Shown here in pieces: positions 43,067-51,003 of a stretch of 59,322 bases of DNA. The position numbers and the translations under genes are program-made. The stretch covers positions 1-59,322 of the forward strand of contig JAURZM010000065.1 in the NCBI GenBank assembly GCA_030653385.1. The letters are read 5' to 3'. Origin of the DNA: Rubrivivax sp. (GTDB lineage: Bacteria > Pseudomonadota > Gammaproteobacteria > Burkholderiales > Burkholderiaceae_C). Position 1 is the stretch's first letter; each line of letters starts with the position of its first letter. Below the pieces are notes generated by a model, which saw only the letters and a program-made list of their open reading frames with translations, made no database searches and was not told the origin of the DNA.

Positions 43067-43486
43067 TCAGGCCTTGCCGCCCCGCTGCGCGTCCAGGTAC
43101 TGCCTGACCACGAAGAGGTCAGCCACCTGGCCGCCCATCATGCGGTCCAGCGCGGAAGCCCCGGCGAGGAAGGGTGCGGTGTTGGGTTTGCGGATCCACT
43201 CGTTGGCGCGCTCTGGCACGGGCAGCAGGATCTGCAGCGCGGCGTAGACGCCGAAGAGGTACGAGAGCCGTTCCAGCACGTGCCGGTCCAGGGGTCCGAC
43301 CTTGCCCTGCTTCCACTGGTACAGCGTGGTGCGCGCCACACCCAGCAGGGTGATCTGCTCGGCGGTGGTGAGCTTCCAGGCGTCGGCCAGGCGCCAGAAG
43401 GTGCGCAGGGCGGCCTCGGCCGCGGCGGCCGTGTTCAGGTTGACGCGGACCGGCTTGGCGGTGTTGGGGTGAAGGACTGCGCTCAT
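43067..43486 (-). CDS. Xre/MbcA/ParS-type antitoxin of the RES toxin
   Basis: Antitoxin of 139 aa. The N-terminal helix-turn-helix reads FWRLADAWKLTTAEQITLLG, VARTTLYQWKQG. The C-terminal toxin-binding domain has LERLSYLFGVYAALQILLPV, ANEWIRKPNTAPFLAGASAL and MMGGQVADLFVVRQYLDA, which is the MbcA/ParS/Xre signature. A promoter and a palindrome upstream suggest autoregulation. Confidence 0.9.
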   Translation of the reverse strand: MSAVLHPNTAKPVRVNLNTAAAAEAALRTFWRLADAWKLTTAEQITLLGVARTTLYQWKQGKVGPLDRHVLERLSYLFGVYAALQILLPVPERANEWIRKPNTAPFLAGASALDRMMGGQVADLFVVRQYLDAQRGGKA

Positions 43487-43559
43487 GGGGTGGTGTTGCG
43501 CGGGTGCGTGCAGTGCGTTGCTGTGGGCTGAAGGTGGGCTTCACGGGCCGACAGGGCTC

Positions 43560-43588
43560 AATGTACGTCGGTGAACGTTTGTAGTCAA
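43560..43588 (-). promoter_or_regulatory. Promoter of the Xre/RES operon
   Basis: On the minus strand TTGACT (43588-43583) is followed after 17 bp by TACATT (43565-43560), about 75 bp upstream of the antitoxin ATG. GTACGT/ACGTAC elements around 43563-43572 and 43597-43603 overlap it and may be antitoxin-binding sites. Confidence 0.55.
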
Positions 43589-43658
43589 ATTGTCCGCGTA
43601 CGTTATGCATAGCTGGCACGATCAGAACCCGTGCGAATTCTGCCTTGGTTCTGAGCAT

Positions 43659-43680
43659 CATGATAAGGATACTTATCATG
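43659..43680. promoter_or_regulatory. Perfect 9-4-9 inverted repeat between vapC and the Xre/RES operon
   Basis: CATGATAAG, four bases, CTTATCATG. It lies 40 bp past the end of vapC and 70 bp upstream of the Xre promoter. It has no T-run, so it is more likely an operator than a terminator. Confidence 0.5.
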
Positions 43681-43720
43681 TAGCAAATGCCGGTTGAAAG
43701 AATCTTGGCGGCGCCCTTCT

Positions 43721-44146
43721 CTACCGCGGTTCTTCGGTCCAGTCTTCGACCGCCAGGCCTGGAAGCTGTGCAAACGCGCGGTCGTTGCTTACCAGCACGG
43801 CGTCGATACTCAGGGCGTGCGAGCCGATCAGGAGGTCCATCGGCGCGAGCACCCTGCCCGCTCGTTGGGTGGCGGCTCGGACCGGCCCGTAGACCTCGGA
43901 CGTGGCCGCGTCCCAGGGCAAGACGTCGACCCGCCGGAGGAACTCGCGCACCGCGCCGTGGAGCGCCGTGGCGTCGGGCCTATTGGCCAGACCAAACAGT
44001 AGTTCGCCTTGGGTGATCGCCGAGATGCATAGAGAAGTGATCGGCGCGGCGACCACTCGACGTGCAACTGCAGGGTGCTTTTTGAGGAGGTGGCTGACGG
44101 TGTTGGTGTCGAGCATGTAGCGCGTCACTGGCGTCACCCGTGCCAC
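43721..44146 (-). CDS. vapC: VapC-type PIN-domain toxin
   Basis: Ribonuclease toxin of 141 aa. The four acidic PIN residues are D13 (YMLDTNTVSHLL), E48 (AITQGELLFGL), D104 (APMDLLIGSHAL) and D122 (LVSNDRAFAQL). Length is typical. The start overlaps the antitoxin gene by 13 nt, so the pair is translationally coupled. Confidence 0.92.
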   Translation of the reverse strand: MARVTPVTRYMLDTNTVSHLLKKHPAVARRVVAAPITSLCISAITQGELLFGLANRPDATALHGAVREFLRRVDVLPWDAATSEVYGPVRAATQRAGRVLAPMDLLIGSHALSIDAVLVSNDRAFAQLPGLAVEDWTEEPR

Positions 44147-44412
44147 CCCTCCAGCGGATCCCGGTCATGGCTACCTTGGGCACGCTCCGCCTTGCTCAGG
44201 AAGTCCTCGGGAACGTCGGCGGCCTGCAATGCCGTGAAGAACCCATCCCACGTGGTCGGCTTGCGCGACAGGATCACGTCACCGGTCTTCGGATCCTGGC
44301 GGATAAAGACTTCCTTGGTGTCGAACCGAAACGCCGCAGGCAGTCGCACTGCCTGGCTTCGGCCGTTGGTGAAGAGCTTCGCGACTTGGGTCAGGTGTGG
44401 TTCCGATGGCAT
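44134..44412 (-). CDS. vapB: VapB-type AbrB/SpoVT antitoxin
   Basis: Antitoxin of 92 aa with the VapB swapped-hairpin N-terminus KLFTNGRSQAVRLPAAFRFD followed by EVFIRQDPKTGDVILSRKP, and a C-terminal toxin-binding segment (WDGFFTALQAADVPEDFLS). It lies directly upstream of vapC with overlap. Confidence 0.92.
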   Translation of the reverse strand: MPSEPHLTQVAKLFTNGRSQAVRLPAAFRFDTKEVFIRQDPKTGDVILSRKPTTWDGFFTALQAADVPEDFLSKAERAQGSHDRDPLEGWHG

Positions 44413-44497
44413 ATACCAGAGTCTATTCCGTCTCGCGATTCATATCAAGATTGGCGCCAGGCACGGTATCGTGCGAGTGCGCAACAGGAGCCTTCTG

Positions 44498-44692
44498 ATG
44501 GATTCCGCCTCCCGCCCTCACCCCTGCGAAAGCGAGACATTTAAGCGCCGCCGAGCTCAGGAGGAGTTCATCGCCCGGGGCCTGCGCTCCAGTGAGGATG
44601 TCCGGCGGACTGGCTCGTACCATCGCGCCGAAGTAGTTCATGACGAGGTGCAGCGGCGGTTGGACACGCGACGGAGAGCAATCCTCGGATAG
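44498..44692 (+). CDS. Small antitoxin-like ORF, orphan
   Basis: A 64-residue frame starting at an ATG with ACAGGAG eight bases upstream. The centre, FKRRRAQEEFIARGLRSSED, followed by VRRTGSYHRAEVVHDEV, has the pattern of the short ParD/RelB-like antitoxins that precede ParE/RelE toxins (acidic helix, ARG, RRTG, then a V-h-x-x-h helix). No toxin frame follows; the next 268 bp up to parB hold nothing recognisable. It may be an orphan antitoxin or a decayed module. Confidence 0.45.
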   Translation: MDSASRPHPCESETFKRRRAQEEFIARGLRSSEDVRRTGSYHRAEVVHDEVQRRLDTRRRAILG

Positions 44693-44960
44693 CTGAAGGT
44701 AGGCTGGAGTCCGCACGGTTCAGCGGTGGGAAGAGATCGCGGCTGCAGACCGGACACGCGACGCGCGCTCGACAGCAGCCATCAGCGGGCTCGACCTGAC
44801 CCGGGTGGGATCAGCTCATCGAGAGAGCGCCGCCAAGGCGTGTCTCAGGCAACTAGAGTCACCCCCAAGGCAGAACCACGTGATGCTGGGCGTCATGGCG
44901 GACGCCCTGACCGAAACTTTGCGACGGCATCGCAATCCAGCTCGGATCGCTCACTCGGCT

Positions 44961-45986
44961 TCAGGCCTTGAGAAAATCTTCGATGACCTTGACGAGCGCC
45001 TTGCGTTTGGTCTCTGGCAGCGCGCCAGCTTCGAAGCGGACAACCGCCCTGCCCTTCGCGTCTGAGGTCAGTTTTGCAGCAACCTTCCCTGCCTTGGAAA
45101 TCGTCAAAGCCTGAGAAGTCGGCCGGTCAGTTGTTGACTCCGGCAGCCCGACCAGCTTCGACAGAATGGCAGCAGGGCCCAGCCCGCCGCGAGCTTCTGC
45201 AATAGCACGGGCTCTAGTTAGAGTGCCGTCTGGGTCCTTCTGCATCGCCTCCGTCAGCGGCGCAGCCCAACGGAACTGAATGTCGAGCGGGCTCTGAAAC
45301 GCTGCAACCACGGCATCAGGCAAGCGCGCCAGTGAAACGCTCTTGGACACCAGCGATACGTCGACGCCTAGGCCCTCCGCCAATCGGCGCAGCGAGCTGT
45401 ACAGCCCGTCATCAAGCGCCCTGCGGTACATCGTCCCCTGCTCCCAAGCAGACAGGTTCTTGCGCCCGCGGTTCTCTCGCTCCATTTGCTCGAACAAGCT
45501 GACGTCAGACGCCTCTTCAATCGCCGCAAGAACCGGAATGCCCAGCTCGGCGCAGGCGCGATGCCTGCGGTGTCCGAAGATCAGCTCGAAGCTCGGTCCA
45601 GCCGAGGGTGTTGAACCGTTCAACACCGCGGCGGGGCGGACCTTGATCGGCTGCACGTTGCCACCTGCCGCAGCAATCTCCGCTTTCAGCTCCTGGAATT
45701 CAGCGGTGAGAAACGATGCGTCATGGCGGTTGGCCCACTTTGATGGCCGAATGCTGGATGGATCGAGCTTTCGAAGTGGCGCCTCTTCTTCCAGCGACTT
45801 GACGCGCGCCTTCAGCGCTTCGGCCTCCTGAACCGCGCCAGATTGGGCTGTCAGGAAGCCCATCATCGTTCCGGGCGCGGTCTTGGCCTTTGGTGGCTCT
45901 GCCGCTGGGGCACTGTCGCCGGCCGGCTTCGGCCCGGCCTGCAAACCTGGGATCAGGCCTGCCTTCTCGAACATCTTCCTAGCCAT
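44961..45986 (-). CDS. parB: ParB partition protein
   Basis: Centromere-binding CTPase (341 aa). The N-terminal domain has PIKVRP, then FELIFGHRRHRACAEL (the conserved GxRRxRA-type motif) and EQMERENRGRKNLSAWEQG; the helix-turn-helix is RLAEGLGVDVSLVSKSVSL. Between PIKVRP and FELIFG sits an extra loop (VLNGSTPSAGP) whose DNA is a 21-bp palindrome; see the parS entry. The ATG shares one base with the parA stop. The C-terminal segment would be the dimerisation domain. Confidence 0.93.
   Translation of the reverse strand: MARKMFEKAGLIPGLQAGPKPAGDSAPAAEPPKAKTAPGTMMGFLTAQSGAVQEAEALKARVKSLEEEAPLRKLDPSSIRPSKWANRHDASFLTAEFQELKAEIAAAGGNVQPIKVRPAAVLNGSTPSAGPSFELIFGHRRHRACAELGIPVLAAIEEASDVSLFEQMERENRGRKNLSAWEQGTMYRRALDDGLYSSLRRLAEGLGVDVSLVSKSVSLARLPDAVVAAFQSPLDIQFRWAAPLTEAMQKDPDGTLTRARAIAEARGGLGPAAILSKLVGLPESTTDRPTSQALTISKAGKVAAKLTSDAKGRAVVRFEAGALPETKRKALVKVIEDFLKA
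45607..45627. promoter_or_regulatory. parS-like palindrome inside parB
   Basis: A perfect 10-1-10 palindrome with core TGTTGAACCGTTCAACA (45609-45625) lies within parB. A sister site occurs in the 3' end of parA. Such sequences are typical of plasmid centromeres bound by ParB. Confidence 0.7.
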
Positions 45987-47254
45987 TATTCAGCCCCCTT
46001 TTGAGCGGGTGTTGAACGGTTCAACACTGTGGCAGAACTACGCGGCGTCGCGGGCGCGCCTGCGCTGGCTTCAACCTGGCGACGCCACACAGATTGCACC
46101 GACGTCTCGATGTAGCTGACCATCAGGTCGTATGCATCTCGGGCACGTTTGAAGGTTCTTGCGTTGCCGTCGTACTTGGTGATGTCAAAGACCGTCCCGA
46201 ACTCAACCGTCGCGGACGCGGTGACCGCGGACTTTGGTATCTCCATCGGCAGCACAGAAACCCGGTTCGCATAGGTGCTCTGTATCCACTGCTTGACGAT
46301 CGCACCAGTGGCATCCGAGCTGTCGACTCGGCTGAGCAGGATGTTCATGAAATCAAACTGCTTGTCGTGTCCTCGGTTGGTGAGCAACTGCGTGGTCAGA
46401 TCAGAAAACAAGGACCAGAACTGGGCCGCAGAAGCGAAGTCCAGCGTGCTGGGTGGCAGCGGCATGATGATTCCGTTGCTGGCCAACAGTGCATTGATCG
46501 TCGTATAGGACAGGGCAGGGGGGGTGTCGATCACGATGACGTCGTAGTCGGCGCGCACGTCGTCGATGCCGTAGTTCAAGACGTTCCAGAACTCGAAGCC
46601 CTCTTCCTTCGTCTGCCGCGCCGGCAGTGCAAACTCCGCCCCGAAGAGCAACGGCGAAGCCGGCACCAAGTCGATGCCGTCCCAGTACGTCGGGCGAATT
46701 GCATAGCGAATCGAGGTCTCTGCACCCATGACCAGCGGCAGGATGGTGTCCTCCTCCTCCACCTCGGCGTCGGGCAAGATCCCGAACAGGGTGGTCAACG
46801 AACCTTGCGGGTCGGTGTCGATGACGAGTACCTTGTGCCCAAGCAGCGACATCCCTTGAGCCAAAGTGATCGCTGTCGTTGTCTTGCCGACACCGCCCTT
46901 GAAGTTGGCAATGCTGATGGTCACTGCCTCTGCACCGCTCGGGCGCAAACTCTCCTTGCGGTACTCCCTGACCCAGGCCCTGACCTCTGGGAGAGTGAAC
47001 TGGCGCCGATTTCCGACATCGTTCAACGTGCCCGGCGGCAGATCACCACGTCCCATTCGGTGCGTCAGCGAGCCCTTCTCTATGCCAAGCAGTTGTGCAA
47101 GCTGGCTTAGATTCCAGATGGGTGCTGCCTTCCTCGTCGTCGGCGACAACATCGCGGAACGGATCTGCGACATCATTTCAACCGAGTGGGCAGCCTGTTC
47201 TGCGATGTCCGCAAGGCCAATCGGCGCCGGTGCCTTGATGCTGAGCTTTGACAT
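45986..47254 (-). CDS. parA: ParA partition ATPase
   Basis: Walker-type partition ATPase (422 aa). The N-terminal helix-turn-helix (WNLSQLAQLLGIEKGSLTHR, MGRGDLPPGTL, RRQFTLPEVRAWV) marks the plasmid ParA type Ia, which represses its own operon. The deviant Walker A is KGGVGKTT (119-126), with VLVIDTDPQGSLTTLFG and DYDVIVIDTPPAL as the A' and B motifs. I use the ATG at 47254, which has GGAGGAG seven bases upstream; the longer frame begins in the regulatory region. The stop overlaps the parB start as TAATG. Confidence 0.94.
   Translation of the reverse strand: MSKLSIKAPAPIGLADIAEQAAHSVEMMSQIRSAMLSPTTRKAAPIWNLSQLAQLLGIEKGSLTHRMGRGDLPPGTLNDVGNRRQFTLPEVRAWVREYRKESLRPSGAEAVTISIANFKGGVGKTTTAITLAQGMSLLGHKVLVIDTDPQGSLTTLFGILPDAEVEEEDTILPLVMGAETSIRYAIRPTYWDGIDLVPASPLLFGAEFALPARQTKEEGFEFWNVLNYGIDDVRADYDVIVIDTPPALSYTTINALLASNGIIMPLPPSTLDFASAAQFWSLFSDLTTQLLTNRGHDKQFDFMNILLSRVDSSDATGAIVKQWIQSTYANRVSVLPMEIPKSAVTASATVEFGTVFDITKYDGNARTFKRARDAYDLMVSYIETSVQSVWRRQVEASAGAPATPRSSATVLNRSTPAQKGAE
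46009..46027. promoter_or_regulatory. parS-like palindrome at the 3' end of parA
   Basis: A 9-1-9 palindrome with core TGTTGAACGGTTCAACA lies in the last codons of parA. It differs from the parB site only at the central base within the core. Its translation, VLNRSTP, resembles VLNGSTP in ParB because the same DNA is read in the same frame. Confidence 0.7.
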
Positions 47255-47316
47255 GTACTCCTCCAGACGGCAGTTTACCGCTCGCTTTACGCTTGTCTCT
47301 CCTACATCACAACTTT

Positions 47317-47336
47317 CGTCAAATGATCGGCCGATC
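47317..47336. promoter_or_regulatory. Candidate parA promoter/operator
   Basis: TTGACG on the minus strand (47322-47317) abuts a perfect palindrome GATCGGCCGATC (47325-47336), 60-80 bp upstream of the parA ATG. A matching -10 is weak. The palindrome could be the operator for ParA autorepression. Confidence 0.35.
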
Positions 47337-47488
47337 GATCGCCAACGCAGCAACCGCAGGCGCTCTTGTATTGATTTCTGATCCAGAAGCCCCTCAGCGC
47401 GGGTTCAATAGGTTCCAAGCCTTCAAAACCCTATAAGACCTTTAGACGCGAAAATCTGCTTCGCAATCAAGCACTTAGCTCAATCGAT

Positions 47489-47900
47489 GTGAGGGGATAT
47501 AGGAGGTCACGTGAGACTGTTTAGGGGGCAGTGTGAGTGGGTATGGGTTGATGCGTGAGGGTCGCTAGGCTGACGCGTGAGTGGATATGGGTTTACTGCT
47601 TCATGGCGTGCCGCGCATTGCTTGCCGACGCAAAGCAAGCTGACGGTCGGCTTCACGTGAGCCTTTTTAGGTGACTTTCGCCTGTTCCGGCCTGCTTCTG
47701 TGCCGCGATGTCCGCGTGGCCGGGCCAGCGAATGCGCTTCGCAGGGGCAGGCAAGCCGCCGGAGCGGCTGCGAGCTGCACGTGAGAGCTTCTAGGCAACT
47801 GGCCGCTGAGGGCAACGTGAGGACTTTTGGGTAGCAACCGCGTATCCCAGTGATCGGTCGTCACGACACTCAAAGTCTTGACGTGAGGATATTTGGGCCC
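47489..47900 (+). repeat. Iteron array of the replication origin
   Basis: Nine copies of GTGAG-N6-TRGG, usually preceded by CG or AC. Five begin at 47489, 47511, 47533, 47555 and 47577, exactly 22 bp apart. Four more lie at 47657, 47781, 47817 and 47883 in the same orientation. The array sits between parA and repA and points toward repA. Evenly phased 22-bp iterons next to a Rep_3 gene are the hallmark of an iteron-controlled plasmid origin. A modestly A/T-rich stretch (47430-47480) lies at the outer side. I found no perfect DnaA box. Confidence 0.88.
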
Positions 47901-47911
47901 TCGCAACAGAA

Positions 47912-47931
47912 CGTGAAAGTTGCTTTTCACG
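47912..47931. promoter_or_regulatory. repA operator-like inverted repeat
   Basis: CGTGAAA, six bases, TTTCACG, 28 bp upstream of the repA ATG. Each arm resembles the first half of the iterons (CGTGAG). In iteron plasmids, Rep dimers bind such inverted half-iterons to repress rep. Confidence 0.65.
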
Positions 47932-47958
47932 CTACGATGGCGGAATGGACCGTTTCAC

Positions 47959-49278
47959 ATGAGCCGTCAAGGCACCGCGCAGGGGGATCTCATCGAGAAC
48001 CCGCTCCGCAAGCCGGTCAACACGCTGGCGATCGTTCCCACGAAGTCCAGCAAGATCACCGTTCTGGCGCGCAAGGCCTACAACGTGCTGCTCTACATCG
48101 CACAAGAGCAGGGCATCGAACAGGAAGTCTTCCGGGCGCCACTGCAGAGCATCTTGCGGGGTGTGGACTTCAATTCAAACGCCCGAGAGATCGTCAAGCA
48201 GCACCTGCGCGCGATGGTCAGCACGACAGTTGAATGGCAATCGCCGACGGCAGGGGAGGGCGAGGCATGGAACGTTGCCGGCCTGTTGGCCCACGCGAAG
48301 GTGTACAAGCAGGGTGGCGAAAACTGGGTCGAGTGGTCCTTCGCGCCCAACATCAAGCATGAACTGCTTGAGCCGCAGCGGTTCGCCAGACTGCGCTTGG
48401 ACGTCATCTCGCAGCTTCGCCGCCACTCGGGCGTGGTGCTCTACGAAATCTGCGCCCGATACCGCGATGTAGGTCTGACTGCACGGCAACCATGGCCATG
48501 GTGGCGGCCTGTCCTGACGGGAAGCCCCGACACCGAAGACTCGGTCAAGCAGGAGTACCGCTTCTTCAAGCGCGATGTGCTGAAGCTCGCCATCGCCGAG
48601 GTCAACGCGGTGACGGACCTCGACGTCGAGTTGATCGAGCACAAGGCCGGGCGCTTCATCTCCGACATCCAGTTCAGGGTAGGCAAGAAGCAGCAGGAAG
48701 CGCTGCCACTGCGGCACCCGCCAGTGCCTGTCGATCTGTCGCAGGTGGTGCGCGCGACGGCGGCCGGTGTCCGCTCCGAAGACGCCGAAGCGTTGATTCA
48801 GGCGCATGGCAACGAAGCCATGGCGGCCGGGCTCGATGCACTTGTGAAGCGCATCGCTAACGAGTTTCCGGAGCCCCTGCGGGACCCATACCGCTACTTG
48901 CGCGCGCTCCTCGAGTCCAGCACGGCAGCGGCTGCGAAAAAGGCTGCTGATGGCGCCACCGATCCACCAGCCAGTAGCGCCGCTGCTGCTGCAGCCTTGG
49001 AAGGTTGGACGGCTGAGTGGGTCAGCAAGCGGCGAGCGTTGGTGATGGCTGAATTCGAAGCGCTTACGCCTGAGGTGCAAGCCGACTGGGTTGGGCGGTT
49101 GCGCACGCACCTCTATGAGCGTGGCGTACACCCGTCGATCCGGAAGCGGCTCGAAACCAATGGGTGGAAGCACCCGATGGTTACCGGCGAACTGATCCGG
49201 TTCTTCAAGGGCGCGGACTGGGACAAGCCCACCCCTCAGGAGCTGCTCACGATCGCCGCTCAACATAGTGGCCGGTAG
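47959..49278 (+). CDS. repA: Rep_3-type replication initiator
   Basis: Initiator of 439 aa. The N-terminal winged-helix domain has SSKITVLARKAYNVLLYIAQ and REIVKQHLRAMVSTTVEW, then WVEWSFAPNIKHELLEPQRF and RRHSGVVLYEICARYRDVG, which follow the Rep_3 pattern; the second winged helix has EYRFFKRDVLKLAIAEVNAV and VELIEHKAGRFISDIQF. An Ala-rich linker and a C-terminal extension with WVSKRRALVMAEFEAL and KHPMVTGELIRFF complete it. The ATG at 47959 is favoured because an upstream alternative at 47920 would sit in the operator. Iterons and an inverted repeat precede it. Confidence 0.88.
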   Translation: MSRQGTAQGDLIENPLRKPVNTLAIVPTKSSKITVLARKAYNVLLYIAQEQGIEQEVFRAPLQSILRGVDFNSNAREIVKQHLRAMVSTTVEWQSPTAGEGEAWNVAGLLAHAKVYKQGGENWVEWSFAPNIKHELLEPQRFARLRLDVISQLRRHSGVVLYEICARYRDVGLTARQPWPWWRPVLTGSPDTEDSVKQEYRFFKRDVLKLAIAEVNAVTDLDVELIEHKAGRFISDIQFRVGKKQQEALPLRHPPVPVDLSQVVRATAAGVRSEDAEALIQAHGNEAMAAGLDALVKRIANEFPEPLRDPYRYLRALLESSTAAAAKKAADGATDPPASSAAAAAALEGWTAEWVSKRRALVMAEFEALTPEVQADWVGRLRTHLYERGVHPSIRKRLETNGWKHPMVTGELIRFFKGADWDKPTPQELLTIAAQHSGR

Positions 49279-49729
49279 GCCAACGCCCGGGCTCGCATCC
49301 AAGAAAGAACTACCCGCAGTGGACCAAGCGACGCATAACAAGAGCTTCAATCGCCCCGTCTGCAAGCGGCAGCCCTTGCGCGCGCCGGCAGAGTTCACGG
49401 CCCTTGTCAGTGACCGCCTGGTGCGGGGCAATTTTCCGGTGGAGCGTGCGTCCTCCAGCAGGCAGATTGTTGTGACGGTGTCGCAAGAATCGGCGGCCCG
49501 GCTCGGCGCCGGTTTCGACGGGTACGCTCCGACCCAGATGGCTCGGTTGGTCTGGTGGATGCCCTCTGCGATTGGGCACCTGCAAGGCGGTTGCGCCGCC
49601 CGCCGCCGTCAGATGCTCGTGACCGTGTCACGAGTGTTGACGCCGCACCAAGGCCTCGGGCTCAACAGTGCCGAAATTGCACGCACGCCCGGCGGGCGCG
49701 AAGTCGGGCTGGCGGCGGGGCAAGCATGA
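49268..49729 (+). CDS. Hypothetical protein coupled to the DUF1016 gene
   Basis: A 153-codon frame from a GTG that overlaps the repA end by 11 nt. Its stop overlaps the DUF1016 start as ATGA, which supports real translation. The clearest stretch is LVSDRLVRGNFPVERASSSR, then QIVVTVSQESAARLGAGFDG and MARLVWWMPSAIGHLQGG; the rest is Arg/Pro-rich. I do not recognise it. The start could also be a later GTG at 49321. It could be a decayed gene or simply an upstream coupling ORF. Confidence 0.4.
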   Translation: MAGRPTPGLASKKELPAVDQATHNKSFNRPVCKRQPLRAPAEFTALVSDRLVRGNFPVERASSSRQIVVTVSQESAARLGAGFDGYAPTQMARLVWWMPSAIGHLQGGCAARRRQMLVTVSRVLTPHQGLGLNSAEIARTPGGREVGLAAGQA

Positions 49730-50844
49730 CCAAGGACCAGGCGAAACCCAACGCAAGGTCGGCGGTGCGCCGGGGGACGGGCACTGGCGGTGCACTGTCG
49801 GCAGCCAAGGACGATGAAACCGCATTCGCCGAGGTTGTCGGCCTGATCCGCGCGGCGCGCCAGCGTGCCGCCCAGGCGGTCAACACTGCAGTGGTGGATC
49901 TGTACTGGCACATCGGCCAGTACCTGCACCACAAGATCGAGGCTGATGGCTGGGCCAAGGGTACGGTGGTGCAGTTGGCCGCATACGTTGCGCGGCGCGA
50001 GCCTGGCAAGCGCGGGTTCTCCGCGCAGAACCTGTGGCGCATGCGGCAGTTCTACCAAGCCTATCCGGCAGCTGCAATTCTCTCAACCCTGTTGAGAGAA
50101 TTGCCGTGGTCTTCGCACCTGCACATCCTGAGCCGCACCAAGCGCCCCGAGGAACGCGAGTTCTACCTGCGCATGGCCGCTCAGCAGCGCTGGCAGGTGC
50201 GTGAAGTGGCGCGCCAGATCGACACCGGCTTGTTCGAGCGGGCCGTGCTCAACCCGCCAAAACTCTCAACCGCGTTGAGAGACATGCAGCCCGAGGCCGA
50301 CCAGCACTTCAGGGACGCCTACCAGCTCGAGTTCCTGGCGCTGCCCGACCCCCATTCCGAGGCCGACCTGCACCGCGGCCTGCTGCAGAACCTGGGCCGC
50401 TTCCTCACTGAGCTGGGGCGTGACTTCTGCTACATCGGCTCGGAATACCCGGTGCAGGTGGGTGGCCAGGACTTTGCGTTGGACCTGCTGTTCTTTCACC
50501 GGGGCCTGAACTGCCTGGTGGCCATCGAGCTCAAGGTCACGGCATTCGAACCTGAACACCTGGGCAAGCTGAACTTCTATCTCGAAGCGCTGGACCGCGA
50601 CGTGCGCAAGCCGCACGAGAACCCTGCCATCGGCGTCTTGCTGTGCGCGTCCAAGGACAGCGAAGTGGTGGAGTACGCGTTGAGCCGTACGCTGTCGCCG
50701 GCGCTGGTCGCGCAGTACCAGACCCAGTTGCCGGACAAGCAGATGCTGGCTGCAAAGCTGCATGAGTTCTATGCCTTGAACGCACCTGTGCTTGATATCG
50801 AGCCTGCCCCGACCGCGCCGCGAAAGAAGGGCAGCAAGGCATGA
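49726..50844 (+). CDS. DUF1016 (YhcG-type) PDDEXK nuclease
   Basis: Protein of 372 aa. The N-terminal domain has VVDLYWHIGQYLHHKIEADG, GFSAQNLWRMRQFYQAYP, LPWSSHLHILSRTKRPEERE and FYLRMAAQQRWQVREVARQI; the C-terminal nuclease domain has FALDLLFFHRGLNCLVAIEL followed by KV, the D-x(n)-E-x-K core. These are the standard DUF1016_N and DUF1016 domains. It lies upstream of a restriction enzyme and a methyltransferase on the same strand, in keeping with a defence role. The ATG at 49726 overlaps the preceding frame as ATGA. Confidence 0.9.
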   Translation: MTKDQAKPNARSAVRRGTGTGGALSAAKDDETAFAEVVGLIRAARQRAAQAVNTAVVDLYWHIGQYLHHKIEADGWAKGTVVQLAAYVARREPGKRGFSAQNLWRMRQFYQAYPAAAILSTLLRELPWSSHLHILSRTKRPEEREFYLRMAAQQRWQVREVARQIDTGLFERAVLNPPKLSTALRDMQPEADQHFRDAYQLEFLALPDPHSEADLHRGLLQNLGRFLTELGRDFCYIGSEYPVQVGGQDFALDLLFFHRGLNCLVAIELKVTAFEPEHLGKLNFYLEALDRDVRKPHENPAIGVLLCASKDSEVVEYALSRTLSPALVAQYQTQLPDKQMLAAKLHEFYALNAPVLDIEPAPTAPRKKGSKA

Positions 50845-51003
50845 TTGCCAAAGCAACTTGCACAGGAAGATTCAGAGTGGCAAGCCAGTAAGCTCGCCAT
50901 TAGCTCGTGGGTGACGCAGCTTGTGCGTCCCAACGGCAGAACCATCAAGAACCGACGCCCTGATTTCTACGCTACAGGGCGACCGGTCGAAACAGGGAGG
51001 CCC

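Noticed and set aside
43659..43680. Rho-independent terminator of vapC
   Set aside because: The hairpin is A/T-rich with no following T-run on either strand, so an operator is more likely.
49310..49585. Minus-strand 91-codon frame after repA
   Set aside because: It lacks a ribosome-binding site and any family resemblance, whereas the plus-strand frame overlaps both neighbours in the manner of a coupled gene.
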